From Bos javanicus (Eukaryota > Chordata > Mammalia > Artiodactyla > Bovidae): a stretch of 64,000 nucleotides of DNA. A program made the translations under genes and the position numbers. Below, piece after piece: positions 44,376 to 55,261 of this stretch; within the stretch, counting starts at the first letter, position 1, and each line of letters begins with the position of its first letter. The notes beneath the pieces are model-generated. The model saw nothing but the letters and a program-made list of their open reading frames with translations, made no database searches and had not been told where the DNA came from. Location of the stretch: positions 7,378,001 to 7,442,000 of the forward strand of contig NC_083870.1 in assembly GCF_032452875.1 (NCBI RefSeq), read 5' to 3'.

Positions 44376-44917
44376 AAAAACACAGGTGGTGCATACCTAC
44401 ACGATCTTTATATTGTCTATATTTTTGAATGCCTAAAATACTTAACCTTTTTAAAAATTAAATACATCAAGAGGTCCAATTATGGTTCAGTTGATTTAAA
44501 TTTACACTGAAAGACTGGTTCAATACCAATACAAGGGAGAGTCTTCCAAAAATTCAAGTCATTTCTTCATAAAATATGCTAACCTGGAAACTGAATTTCC
44601 CATCACTGGAGCTATTTAAGCAAAAGAAAATGCCCTCCTAAGGAAGACGGCTTAGAGGAAAGAACCATTAATATCTTGTTTACCATTCTATCTCCATGGC
44701 AGAGACTATGCTTAGAAATAGCTTGATTAATCTTTGTTGAATAAAAATATTTTAAAAGCATTTCCTAAAAGTCTCATTAAATGTTAGTGAAATGGAAAAG
44801 AACAAAAACAACTCTAGAAGCTAGAAGCAATAAAGTATATTAATTTACATTCACTAACAAGGATTAAACAGGATGAATGATAGGAGACTGGAGAAGAAAG
44901 CAATGTTAGATACCAGT
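44376..44917. other. Mostly unrecognised; possible L2 tail
   Basis: Segment 44680-44750 ('ctatctccatggcagagact', 'taatctttgttgaataaaaa') is compatible with a diverged L2 3' end. The rest shows nothing. Confidence 0.35.
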
Positions 44918-46541
44918 TGAGTTCGGTCATTCAGTCATATCCAGCTCTTTGCGACCCCATGGACTGCAGCACGCCAGGCCTCCCTGTCCATCACCAACTC
45001 CCAGAGCTTGCTCAAACTCATGTCCACTGAGTCAGTGATGCCATCTGACCATCTCATCCTCTGTTGGCCCCTTCTCCTCCCACCTTCAATCTTTCCCAGC
45101 ATCAGGGTCTTTTCAAATGAGTCAGTTCTTGGCATCAGGTAGCCAAACTATTGGAGCTTCAGCTTCAGCATCAGTCCTTCCAACGAATATTCACGACTGA
45201 TTTCCCTTAGGATGGACTGGTTTGACTCCTTGCAGTCCAAAGGACTCTCAAGAGTCTTCTCCAACACCACAACTCAAAAGCATCAATTCATCAGCACTCA
45301 ACCTTGTTTACGGTCCAACTCTCACATCCATACATGACTACTGGAAAAACCAGAGCTTTGACTAGATGGACCTTTGTCAGTAAAGTAATGTCTCTGCTTT
45401 TTAATATGCTGTTAGCTTGGTCATAGCTTTCTTCCATGGAGCAAGTGTCTTTTAATTTCATGGCTTCAGTCACCATCTGCAGTGATTCTGGAGCCCAAGA
45501 AAATGAAGCCTCTCACTGTTTCCATTGTTTCCCCATCTATTTGCCATGAAGTGATGGGACCAGATGCCATGATCTTAGTTTTCTGAATGTTAAGCTTTAA
45601 GCCAACTTTTTCACTCTTGTCTTTCACCTTCATCAAAAGTCTCTTTAGTTCCTCTTCTCTTTCTGCCATAAGGGTGGTGTCATCTGTGTATCTGAGGTTA
45701 TTGATATTTCTCCCGGCAATCTCGATTCCAGCTTGTGCTTCATCCAGCCCAGCATTTCACATGATGTACTCTGCATATAAGTTAAATAAGCAGAGTGACA
45801 ATATACAACCTTGATGTACTCCTTTCCCAATTTGAAAACCGTCTGTTGTTCCATGTCCAGTTCTAACTGTTGCTTCTTGGCCTGCATACAGATTTCTCAA
45901 GAGGCAGGCAAGGTGGTCTGGTATTCCCATTACTTGAAGAATTTTCCACAGTTTGTTGTGATCCACACAGTCAAAGGCTTTGGTGTAGTCAATAAAGCAG
46001 AAGTAGAGGTTTTTCTGGAACTCTCTTGCTTTTTCAATGATCCAATGGATGTTGGCAATTTGGTCTCTGGTTCCTCTGCCTTTTCTAAATCCAACTTGAA
46101 CATCTGGAAGTTCTTCGTTCACATACAGATGACACCTAGCTTGGAGAATTTTGAGCATTACTCTGCTAGCGTGTGAGATGAGTACAATTGTGCGGTAGTT
46201 AGAACATTCTTTTGCATTGCCTTTCTTTAATATTAGAATGAAAACTGATCCTTTCCAGTCCTGTGGCCACTGCTGAGTTTTCCAAATTTGTTGGCATACT
46301 GAGTGTAGCACTTTCACAGCATCATCTTTTAGGATTTAAAATAGCTCAGCTGGAATTCCATCACCTCCACTAGATTTGTTTATATTGATGCTTTCTATGG
46401 CCCACTTGACTTCACACTCCAGGATGTCTGGCTCTGAGTGAGTGATCACACCATCATGGTTATCTGGGTCATTAAGATCTTTTTTGTAAGTTCTGTGTAT
46501 TTTTGCCACCTCTTCTGCTTCAGTTAAGTCCATACCATTTC
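44918..46541 (-). mobile_element. BovB LINE, older type, 5' truncated (1.6 kb)
   Basis: Antisense BovB. The 3' end at 44918 is degenerate ('gagttcggtcattcagtcat'). Diagnostic positions differ from the young copies, for example 'ggactgcagcacgccaggcc' and 'ggtcttttcaaatgagtcag', shared with 46966-47322 and 58465-58998. The 5' truncation is near 46541, in the linker before the reverse transcriptase. No target duplication seen. Confidence 0.95.
44935..46533 (-). pseudogene. BovB reverse transcriptase remnant, altered active-site box
   Basis: Open pieces on the minus strand: 46533-46336, 46317-45757, 45669-45466, 45476-45291 and 45135-44935, in shifting frames, so at least four disruptions. The 46317-45757 piece covers the RT fingers and part of the palm (KAFDCVDHNKLWKIL, QIGKGVHQGCILS). 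At bases 45680-45691 the active-site box reads YTDD where the young copies have YADD; both aspartates remain. Non-functional. Confidence 0.8.
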
Positions 46542-46599
46542 TTAATAATTATAGAGACTGTCTATAGTAGATTTGAAAACTATTCTAATAAACTCCACA

Positions 46600-46716
46600 T
46601 AATTAGCCTTTGAAGAGTGTTTTACAGCTTATTTGTGTTATTTAATACTCACAATAATCCAGTGAGGATGCTTTAACTCAACTCTATCAATTAAGAAATT
46701 GAAGCTGAGAAAGGTT
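46600..46716 (-). repeat. MIR SINE, left part
   Basis: 'ttatttaatactcacaataa', 'tccagtgaggatgctttaac', 'ttaagaaattgaagctgaga' in antisense MIR order. Further parts of the same MIR are at 46936-46965 and 47323-47400. Confidence 0.7.
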
Positions 46717-46935
46717 GGTGGTGGTTGGTGGTGGTTTAGTCGCTAAGTCGTGTCCGACTCTTGCGATCCCATGGACTGTAGCCCACCAGGCTCCTCTGTA
46801 CATGGGATTTTCCAGGCAAGAATATTGGAGTGGTGTGCCATTTCCTTCTCCAGGGGATCTTCCCAACCCAGGGATCAAACCCAGGTCCTCTGCACTGCAG
46901 GCAGATCCTTTACCAACTGAGCTACCAGGGAAGCC
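46717..46935 (-). mobile_element. Bov-tA SINE with 11-bp TSD
   Basis: Complete antisense Bov-tA with a ggt-rich run at its left (46713-46735) and the reversed head 'aactgagctaccagggaagc' at the right. Flanks tgagaaaggtt (46706-46716) and tgagaaaagtt (46936-46946) differ at one position. Confidence 0.93.
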
Positions 46936-46965
46936 TGAGAAAAGTTAAGGGACTGGCCCAAAAAG

Positions 46966-47322
46966 GCTGAGCATGAAAGAACTGATGCTTTCAAACTGTG
47001 TTGCTGGAGAAGACTCTTGAGAGTCCCTTGGACAGCAAGGAGATTAAGCCAGTCAATCCTAAAGGAAATCAACCCTACATATTCATTGGAAGGCCAGGAA
47101 TACTCTGGCCACCTGTTAGGAAGAGCTGACTCATTGGAAAAGACCCTGATGCTAGGAAAGATTGAGGACAGGAGGAGAAGGGGGTGACAGAGGATAAGAT
47201 GGTTGTATGACATCACTGACTCAATGGACGTGAGTTTCAGCAAACTAAAAACAGGGAAGCCTGGCATGCCACAGTCCATGGGGTTGAAAGAGTCAGACAT
47301 GACTGAGCGACTTACCAAGAAA
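46966..47322 (+). mobile_element. BovB LINE fragment, older type
   Basis: 'tgctggagaagactcttgag', 'aatcctaaaggaaatcaacc', 'ggaaaagaccctgatgctag', 'cagaggataagatggttgta', 'agtcagacatgactgagcga'. 5' truncated in the C-terminal coding part; internal deletion near 47090. It splits the same MIR as the neighbouring Bov-tA. Confidence 0.9.
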
Positions 47323-47400
47323 AGTGTCAAGGCTGGTCCTACAACACAAGTCTGCAGACACCAAGCTCCTCCATCATTCTGTGGCAGAAGTAACCATGAC
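47323..47400 (-). repeat. MIR SINE, right part (probable)
   Basis: 'gtgtcaaggctggtcctaca' and 'aagtctgcagacaccaagct' are compatible with the MIR end expected after the two insertions. Weak on its own. Confidence 0.4.
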
Positions 47401-48862
47401 TACAGGATAAGAGAACTCCACTTATGGATGGTTCAGGGTCTAAAATGGTCCCTGAAGATGCTGACATACAGATAGTATAAAAGACAATTTAACATCCTCT
47501 CCCTGACTCCCAACTTTATCTTCTAATATCATGTAGTACCTACATATCCTGTCTCTATGCCATTAATCAATCACCAGTAAGAAACATCAGTTACGATGCC
47601 CTAGTTCCTAGAGTTGTTACCCCATGCTAAGCTATAAAAGAAAAGAAACTTGGGTCACAATCATATTCACGACATAAAATCCCTGCAGAATCCCAGAGAG
47701 GAGCCTCAAATGGATTTCAGAACTGCTTCACACAAGCACTACTACCACAGTCTTGCTTCATGGCAAACAGAACAAATTCTGAGAAGCACTGTAAGGAGTG
47801 GAAGATGGCATGTGGCTGCCCAGTGCTGAACTCGGAGCTGGGACAATGACATCTGGGACACCCCCACGCACACTTTGAGAGCTGGACCAGTTTGGAAGGG
47901 GCTGTGACAGGACAGAAGTCAAGGCTCAATTCTCAACTGTATGACCTTGGATAAATCACCAAGTTTATCTGAGCCTGACCTTCAGCTAGCACCAAGTCAG
48001 AAGAAAGGAATACCTCACCTCAAAATGTCAACAAATCTGCCACATGTCCACATCCACCTCCCAGCCAGGTCCAGAACAGGCCCAGCTCAGATGCTCAACG
48101 GAAGTTTATTAAACTATCTACCCATCAGGAACTGTGTTCACAGTTAGCACTAACAGGCATGGTTCAGGACTGGTTCTCTAACTCTGTTTCCCAGGTTTCA
48201 TGGGCTTCAGGGGAAGAATAAATCAGGCAGGAGTTTACCAAGTCTCACCTGGCATATATCACCAACGTCTCAATGCGATACAAAAATCTGCAAAAGAAGC
48301 AACGAGTACCCTCCCCACCAACTCATTTGCTGTCCTAATGGAAGATTAGAGTGGGTGAAGTCACGAGCATGGAGGAGGAGGATCAGGAACCAACCTATGT
48401 CTAAGAAGCTATCAGGGCTATTTCATCAGAAGGCCAAGTCTACTTTCAGGGTGAGGCAAGAGTAGGCCATGAACTTCTCTCCCTCTTGGGGGTAGCAACT
48501 TAGTCCCACCCATCAGCTGAGAGCTGAGTTATGTACTCTGTTATTAGCATAGGTCTCTCATACCACACGCACATGGACATACTTGCTTTGAGGAAGTCTA
48601 GGAAGGTTATTGAGGAGCACTCTACACCTGCTGAGTTCTTAATCAGTCGCAGGTAACTGGGCTGCCAGAGGAACCTTAGAGCCTACCTTCCTGGTCACAA
48701 ACAGCACAAATCCTAGAGGACAAGAAATTATACTATGGTTTCATATGGCCTAACTGCTTTGCACAGCTGAATTTTTCAAGAATGTTCCCAGTACCTCCTC
48801 CACAAACCTGTCGTATGTGTAGCCTGGGGGAGACAAAATGCCCACCACACATCTAGGGCCCT
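47401..48862. other. Mostly unrecognised; one MIR fragment
   Basis: MIR-like sense segment at about 47905-47990 ('aaggctcaattctcaactgt', 'atgaccttggataaatcacc'). Otherwise no repeats or gene signals that I can support. Confidence 0.45.
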
Positions 48863-48874
48863 ACCTAGAGCCCT

Positions 48875-49038
48875 GCTGCTGCTGCTGCTGCTGCTGCTAA
48901 GTCACTTCAGTCATGTCCAACTCTGTGCGACCCCATAGACGGCAGCCCACCAGGCTCCTCTGTCCCTGGGATTCTCCAGGCAAGAACACTGGAGTGGGTT
49001 GCCATTTCCTTCTCCAATGCATGAAAGTGAAAAGTGAA
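48875..49038 (-). mobile_element. BOV-A2 SINE, second monomer only, with 12-bp TSD
   Basis: (CTG)8-like run at 48874-48897, then 'taagtcacttcagtcatgtc' and the second monomer up to the linker 'gcatgaaagtgaaaagtgaa'. The first monomer is absent through 5' truncation. Perfect acctagagccct repeats at 48863-48874 and 49039-49050. Confidence 0.95.
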
Positions 49039-49050
49039 ACCTAGAGCCCT

Positions 49051-49479
49051 ACCACACACCAAAAAAAGAGTCATGATATAGAGTTCTGTTCTGTTACCTG
49101 GATAATTCTGAAGAGTGCATGGGATAAAGACAACCTTGCATGACCTATGTCACACATATCTATACCACATGACCCTTGCAGCCAATACTGTTTTCTTGGG
49201 TATGGTCATAACCCTATAACCTGGCTTGCCATAGTACTCAGGAAGTGCTTGCTGACTGCAATAATGAAACAGTCTTCCCTGATCCTCTTATCTTAGCACA
49301 TTCCCACTGATTCTCTGCTCAGTGGAGCTCTGAGAGGTGGCAGACAATACAGCAGGGACTCCAGAGTCCCAGTTCCACTGGGAACTGCCTTTCACTAGCC
49401 AAAGGATGTTATGATGCTCAGGGGCGGGGACCTAAACTATTAGTGGGAATAGCCTTCCACAGGTGTAAAGTGAACCACT
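49051..49479. other. No recognised feature
   Basis: About 430 bp without a supported feature. Confidence 0.45.
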
Positions 49480-49965
49480 GCTGGATCAAAAGTAATCCGG
49501 AAAAAATCCAGAAAGTTTCAAAAAGTAAAACTTGAATTTGCCATATACTGGCAACTATTTCACAGCATTTACATTGTATTTACAACTATTTACATATTTA
49601 CATTCCCTGATAGCTCAGTTGGTAAAGAAGGAGACCCTAGTTCAATTTCAGGGTCAGGAAGATCCACTGGAGAAGGCATAGACTACTCACTCCAGTATTC
49701 CTGGGCTTCCTTCTGGCTCAGCTGGTAAAGAATCCGCCTGCAATGCCAGAGACCTGGGTTCAGTGTACCTAATACACTATATTAGGTATTATATGTAATC
49801 TAGAGATAATGAAAAATATACTAGAAGATGAGATGCAAATCTCTTTTGCACCTATAGGTTAGATGCAAATACTACACAATTTTACAAAAGAGACCTAAGC
49901 ATCCTCAAATTTTATCTGCGGGGTCCTAGGACAAATCAGTGGATATCAGGGGACAACTATAACTA
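49480..49965 (+). mobile_element. MER2 (Tigger-type) split by a SINE
   Basis: Left part to about 49604 ('gtttcaaaaagtaaaacttg', 'cagcatttacattgtattta') and right part from about 49769 ('acactatattaggtattata', 'atgtaatctagagataatga', 'tctgcggggtcctaggacaa', 'ggatatcaggggacaactat'). Ends with the degenerate terminal inverted repeat. Confidence 0.75.
49605..49768 (+). mobile_element. Bov-tA SINE with two tRNA-like heads
   Basis: First head 'cctgatagctcagttggtaa', a short Bov-A stretch to 'cactccagtattcctgggct', then a second head 'ccttctggctcagctggtaa' with 'gacctgggttcagtg', after which the element stops. The order head-linker-head is also seen at 50158-50492. Confidence 0.8.
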
Positions 49966-50157
49966 TGTCAAGTGAAGGATGCAAAGATCAAACACAGTAA
50001 TTAAAACGGTTGAAAAGCTACAAAAGATAACAGGCTATAGTAGGAATGAGAATGCTGCAGCTGAAAACCTGCCTCTCTCTCCAAGGAACCATTTTTCTCT
50101 GATGGCAAATATACTTTTCCTATGGTCCTCCCTCATTGGATGTCACTGTCACAGCAC

Positions 50158-50492
50158 TGGGCTTTCCTAGTGGCTCAGTTGGTAAAGAATCTCCCTGCAA
50201 TGCAGGAGACCCCAGTTCGATTCCTGGGTCGGTCAGGAAGATCCCCTGGAGAAGGGATAGGTTACCCACTCCAGTATTCTTGGGCTTCCCCGGTGGCTTA
50301 GAGACGGTAAAATATATGCTTGCAATTCCGGAGACCTGGGTTCAATCCCTGGGTTGGAAGATCCCCTGCAGGAGGGCATGGCAACCCACTCCAGTATTCT
50401 TGCCTGAAGAATCCCATGGACAGAGGAGCCTGGCGGGCTACAGTCCATGGGGTTGCAAAGAGTGGGACACAACTGAGTGACTAAGCATGCAC
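50158..50492 (+). mobile_element. Bov-tA SINE with two tRNA-like heads, complete
   Basis: Head 1 from 'gggctttcctagtggctcag' (B-box 'gttcgattcc'), a Bov-A start to 'ccagtattcttgggcttccc' near 50288, head 2 ('gtggcttagagacggtaaaa', 'gggttcaatccctggg'), then a complete Bov-A part to 'aactgagtgactaagcatgc'. Directly followed by the 123-bp unit. Confidence 0.9.
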
Positions 50493-50615
50493 AGATGGAG
50501 GGAACAAGGAAAAAGTAAGCCCGATGGTGGGCGCTGGCTTGGTATGTCTGGGAAACAGGAAGAGACTACAGGAGGGGATGTGGAAGCCAATGGAAAGGGC
50601 AGGGTTGCCTATCCC
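50493..50615 (+). repeat. 123-bp unit duplicated at 34249-34371 (inverted)
   Basis: Aligns gap-free to the reverse complement of 34249-34371 with 11 differences. The core 'ctgggaaacaggaagagact' and 'acaggaggggatgtggaagc' is identical. The homology stops sharply after 'cctatccc'. Unknown family. Confidence 0.8.
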
Positions 50616-51299
50616 AGTGCTACATCACAGCACTGTAGTAAGGAGAACAGGTGCTGGTGAGTGCAGGAGAGGGTAAGCACTCAAATCCTCCTTCCCGTTT
50701 CATCTAGGGAGGCTTCCCATCCTGCACACCTTCTCAGGGTTTGCGGCCTATTATTTAGTACTCCGCCATGCAAGGGAATTTGACTACATTCATCCTTTCA
50801 TATTTTAGCCTCGCTTCTCCAAACAGATTCATTCAATGCACATGATATATATGTGGAACACAAATCATGTGCCAGGCACTGGGTACCCAGCTATGAATCA
50901 CCACCTCCCTGGCCAAAGAAACAAGAAGACCATTAGGAGAATATATGTTGAGATGAATAAATATCAACTCATTAAATCAGTCATCAACCATCATTCCATG
51001 AATAGCATACAGCTTTCAGACAGACACTTCCTTTTCTTCAAAGGGTCAAGGCCAGATTTATCACCTGGTAAAGTGAAAAGTTCAGTGGGACTGACGATGC
51101 AATTAGGTCTTCAGGTTCTGTCTCGATTCAGCCACCGGAAGACATGATACTGATGAAATCCCGTGCTCCACCCCTCATTTATTCCACACAAACACCCAAT
51201 TATGTGTGTCTCTATTTTAAGAAAACCCACTAAATGAGAACCTGAACTTCTTAAAACAAAAGAGTGAATACCCTTCAATTTACTCTACATAAGGCCTCT
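50616..51299. other. Mostly unrecognised; one old repeat-like segment
   Basis: 50815-50900 ('cagattcattcaatgcacat', 'catgtgccaggcactgggta') resembles the old 'attcaacaaatatttattga...tgtgccaggcactg' repeat motif. Otherwise nothing recognised. Confidence 0.4.
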
Positions 51300-51900
51300 C
51301 TGCTTCACAATAGTCTGTTTGCTCATTACTCAACAGGGAGGCCGGGTCTTTGGGGCTAGGAGGAGGCCTGGAAGAGCTCTACACTGGTTGTAATGCCGGT
51401 CCCACCCTGTTTGGATGAAAGAAGTCTCGAGAAAGTCACCTAAATCTCTCTGTGGTCTAGTCCCCCGGTTTGTAAAATACCAGCTATACTGATAGCTTAT
51501 GTATTTATATTTACACTTATACTTGGAACCTAAATCTAGATGGGCTCTGAGATCCAACTCGAACACTCTGCAATTCTCTTTTATTCTTCCCGTATCTTCT
51601 GTGGTCACATCCCAATGACTTAAGGCCCACCTACTGGCTGACAGATCAATTAGAGCAAACAGCAGAACCCAGCCCTGCATGTGGGGCTGCACTTGCTCCC
51701 GCTGTGGAGGTGCCCTCTCTCTCTCTGAGGCGTGGGAGGCAGGAACATGTGCTTTCCTCCCCTAGCTGTTCATCAATATGTTGCTCAAGTGTAACTACAC
51801 GTAAGCAGAATTTATTCATTACTTGTCTTCTCTTCTCAAATATTTACACCTTTTACTGCTCCATGGGGTGGCGGTGGGGGTGGGGGGGGAGGGAACTTTT
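51300..51900 (-). repeat. Inverted duplication, arm A
   Basis: The reverse complement matches 57480-58165. The part 51561-51865 is about 97% identical to 57490-57798 (9 substitutions and two small indels by my count); its last about 100 bp (51561-51660) is identical. The part 51300-51560 matches 57953-58165 at a much lower level with indels, and contains a MIR-like segment in both arms. A G-rich run (51865-51893) replaces a T run of the other arm. Confidence 0.88.
51865..51893 (+). repeat. G-rich run (G-quadruplex capable)
   Basis: Five G runs of two to eight within 29 bases. Located exactly at the edge of the near-identical part of the inverted duplication; absent from the other arm. Confidence 0.8.
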
Positions 51901-52099
51901 AAAATCTCAGTGAGCAATCTGACCTATAATAGTGAAAATAAAAAGATGATATCAATTCTGGTTCAATGGCACCTATGGTGGTAGTGGAATTATTGGATCT
52001 TCTGCATTCCTGCAAAAACAGAACAACTAAATAACAAAATTTAAACCTCGTGGACAAAATCCAACACAATTTGGTGACAGGGCACCCCCGTGAGTGCAT

Positions 52100-52287
52100 G
52101 TTAAATTGCTTCCATCATGTCCACCTCTTTGCAACCCCATGGACTGTGGCCCACCAGGCTCCTCTGTTCTTGGGATTCTCCAGACAAGAATACTGGAGTG
52201 GGTTGCTGTGCCCTCCTCCAGGGGATCTTCCCGACCCAGGGGTTGAACTCATGTGTCTTTATGTCTCCTGCATTGGCAGGCAACATA
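52100..52287 (-). mobile_element. Bov-tA SINE
   Basis: Antisense: 'catcatgtccacctctttgc', 'aaccccatggactgtggccc', 'cagacaagaatactggagtg', 'cccaggggttgaactcatgt', 'tctcctgcattggcagg'. The outer part of the tRNA-like head is missing. Confidence 0.88.
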
Positions 52288-53285
52288 AAGTCCCAAACAC
52301 ATGCAGTTGTGAGATGACTACCAGCCAGCACGACACTGGTGTCGATGTGGGAGAGAACAAAGGGAAACACTGGGGCTGTGAACAACCCGGAGGAGGAGAA
52401 CCTGGAAGGGCCAGCAGGGGTTCCTGGGCAGCACGTGGGCAAACTGCAGAGTTAACAGCTGAAATGAGGGGCTCGGGGGGCCCACAGTGAGGTCTGAAGG
52501 GCCGGAGCAGCCCAGCCCCTGTGAACCCTCAAAACTGGCTCACAGGCAGGATCCCACATCAAGGAGAAACTGCTGAAAGTGGAGTCAAACTTGAGCAGGA
52601 GAGGCAAGGGAGACAAAAGGGAAGGTTTGGATAAAAGTGGGAGAGGGAGCAGGACCACACCGATCTCCTAATCTATTAATACATGAAAACAACAGAAGAG
52701 GAACTGTGAAGGTAGAAACTCTACTGACCTTACCATCCTTCTAAAATTGAGAACAAGTTCACTTAAAAAAAATAAGACAAGTACCAAGGAAACGCCATAG
52801 ACATTTCTATAAGAAAAAGAGATTAAGCAGCAAAAATGTCATCGCTGGAGATGCGTGACAATCAAAGCATGCCAAAATGACATATTCAAAAAAACAGATA
52901 AAAATATAACATTTTAGAATGAGCTTAAAATATTTTAAATTATTCAAGACATGAAAGAAAAACATATATTTGAATTATGAAAATTCAGAAGATGAAGTGA
53001 CTGAATTCAAGAATCAGAAATTTGAAAAAGAAAATCATTTTAGAAATGAAAGCTGAACTAGAAGGAATATAGGAAAAAATAACCTTAAAATGTCTGAAAA
53101 GTAGAGAAAGTTTTAAAATGAAAAAAAATATAGGAGTTAACTTGTCTGACTCCCAATTCAGTCCCAGACATTTAGTGTGATCTGGACATTTATATCCGAA
53201 AACACTTTAGAAAACTTTTAACACACTTAAGACCCAGTGTGTTTCACCATATTTCTGTCTCTCAAAACTTCACTGCAAAACAACA
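52288..53285. other. Mostly unrecognised; AT-rich part may be old LINE
   Basis: 52290-52700 is GC-richer unique-looking DNA. 52790-53120 is A-rich with phrases such as 'aatcagaaatttgaaaaaga' and 'gctgaactagaaggaatata', possibly an L1 ORF1 remnant. Not firm. Confidence 0.35.
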
Positions 53286-53289
53286 AAAC

Positions 53290-53645
53290 AAACAAACAAA
53301 AAATACAGCAACATAAAAGCTGTACTTCATCAAAAGCACATTTGTACTTCAAAGGACACCATTAAGAAAGTAAAAAGAACTCACAGAACAAGAGAAAATA
53401 TATACAAATCATATCTGACAGGGGACTTTATCCAGCATAAATAAAGAACACACATAGCTCAATAGCAAAGACAAAGAACTCAATTTAAAAAATAAACAAA
53501 GAATCTGAGTAGACATTTCAGATTAGACATATTACGAATAGACATTCCTAAGAAGACGGACAAATGGATAATAAGCACAAGAAAAGACACTGAATGTCAT
53601 CAAGGAAATGCATATCAAAATCACAAGGAGAGACCACTTCACACT
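53290..53645 (+). mobile_element. L1 ORF2 end, left part
   Basis: 'agctgtacttcatcaaaagc', 'aggacaccattaagaaagta', 'ctgacaggggactttatcca', 'gaatctgagtagacatttca', 'aaatgcatatcaaaatcaca' in sense order; interrupted by a Bov-tA. Confidence 0.82.
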
Positions 53646-53848
53646 CTTTGAAAGTGAAAGTGAAAGTCACTCAGTCGTGTCTGACTCTTTGTGACCCCAT
53701 AAACTATACAGTCCATGGAATTCTCTAGGTCCGAATACTGGAGTGGGTAGCCTTTCCCTTCTGTATGGGATCTTCCCAACCCAGGGATTGAACCCAGGTC
53801 TCCCACATTGCAGGCAGATTCTTTACCAGCTGAGCCACAAGGGAAGGT
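53646..53848 (-). mobile_element. Bov-tA SINE
   Basis: (GAAAGT)n-like start at 53649-53667, Bov-A part, then the reversed tRNA-like region 'cccagggattgaacccaggt' and head 'ccagctgagccacaagggaa'. Inserted into L1 ORF2. Confidence 0.93.
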
Positions 53849-54605
53849 GGCAATAATCAAAAAGTCATAACAAGAAATGTTAAGAATATGGAGAAATAAA
53901 TTGGAATTCTGATCATTGCTAATGGGAATGTAAAATAGGGCCGCTACCTTGGAGTAGTCTGGCATGTCCTCATAAGGTTAAACATTAAGTTACTATTTGA
54001 TCTAGCAATTCCACACTCAAGAATAAACCTAAGAGAAAAAAGAAAACACATCTACACAAAAATTTGTACACAGAAATTTCAGAGCAGCATTATTCATAAT
54101 AACCACAAAGGAAAAACACCCTAAATATCCATTAAATGAGGAAAAAATAAAATGTAGTATATGAATACAAAGAAATATTATTAGCAATGGAAACCCATTA
54201 AGTACTGATACACCCAACAACTGGATGAATCTTGAAAACATTATATCAAGTGAAAGAAGTTGGTCACAAAAGACCACATGTTTTAAGATTCCATTTATAC
54301 AAAATGTCCAGAATAGGCAAGGTTATAGATACAGGAAGCAGACGAGTGATTGCATGGTGCTAAGGGAGGGAGGGAGGAGGGGACCAGTTCGGAGGAAATG
54401 AGAGGTAACCATGTGACAGCTGATGAATGGGAGATTTTTGAAATAAAAACATTGTAACCTGATCTGATTACCATGACAGGTGTACAACTCGGAGCACATT
54501 AAAAACCATTAAACTGTGGATTTTATAGTATGTGATTTTATGGTATAGGTGGATTTTATGGTATGTGATTTATATCTCCATAAACATGTTTTTAAATTTT
54601 TTCAA
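53849..54605 (+). mobile_element. L1 3' end, right part
   Basis: 'aatatggagaaataaattgg', 'ttgctaatgggaatgtaaaa', 'gcattattcataataaccac', 'aatgtccagaataggcaagg', 'cattaaactgtggattttat', 'tatatctccataaacatg'. Same L1 class as 1-1103. The terminal 'ggattttatggtatgtgatt' is duplicated in tandem at about 54517-54570. Confidence 0.85.
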
Positions 54606-55261
54606 ATATATATATACAAAGAGATAAAAGGGATCTGAAAGTGACAGATACTGAAGACGGGCAAAGAATAGCCAACATTTGGTTAACAGGGATTTCTGAA
54701 TAACAAAACCAAAACAAGGGAACAGAATTATAAAAGAAAAAAATTTTTTTTAACTTATTCATGAAAACATTCCCCAAAAAGAAAAATATTTGATAACTGA
54801 AACCTCATACCTGAAGAGAGTATGAACCTGAGAATACTGACTCAAAACAACTAATATCAAGCTATGCTCTAGAAAACCTACAGGACTTTAAAGACCACTT
54901 GGCCATCTAAGAAAAAAAAGTACGTAAATTATAAGAGAGAGAAAATTATCAGTCTTACAAGATTTATGTGAGAAGAAAATGGAGTAATATTTAAAATAAA
55001 GAAAATATGGACCAAGAACTTTGTATCCAGCCATTTTGACAAAACTTTAGCAACACTTTTTAAAAAATCAGAAAATATTGTTCCCATGAGTCCTTCCTAA
55101 GGATACTACAGAATAAACTTTAGATAGCCAAAATAACTAGACACATGGAAGTACATGCTGGTAGTATTAAATATGTAATTAAATATGCAATTATGTATTA
55201 AGGAACTAATATTAAGCAAGGCTTGCAGAAAAATACAGTGTTTAATGGCTGTATGACTGTG
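54606..55261. other. AT-rich, probably old LINE-derived
   Basis: A phrase 'aactttgtatccagccattt' at 55018 recalls an old LINE segment, but no family can be assigned with confidence. No gene signal. Confidence 0.35.
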
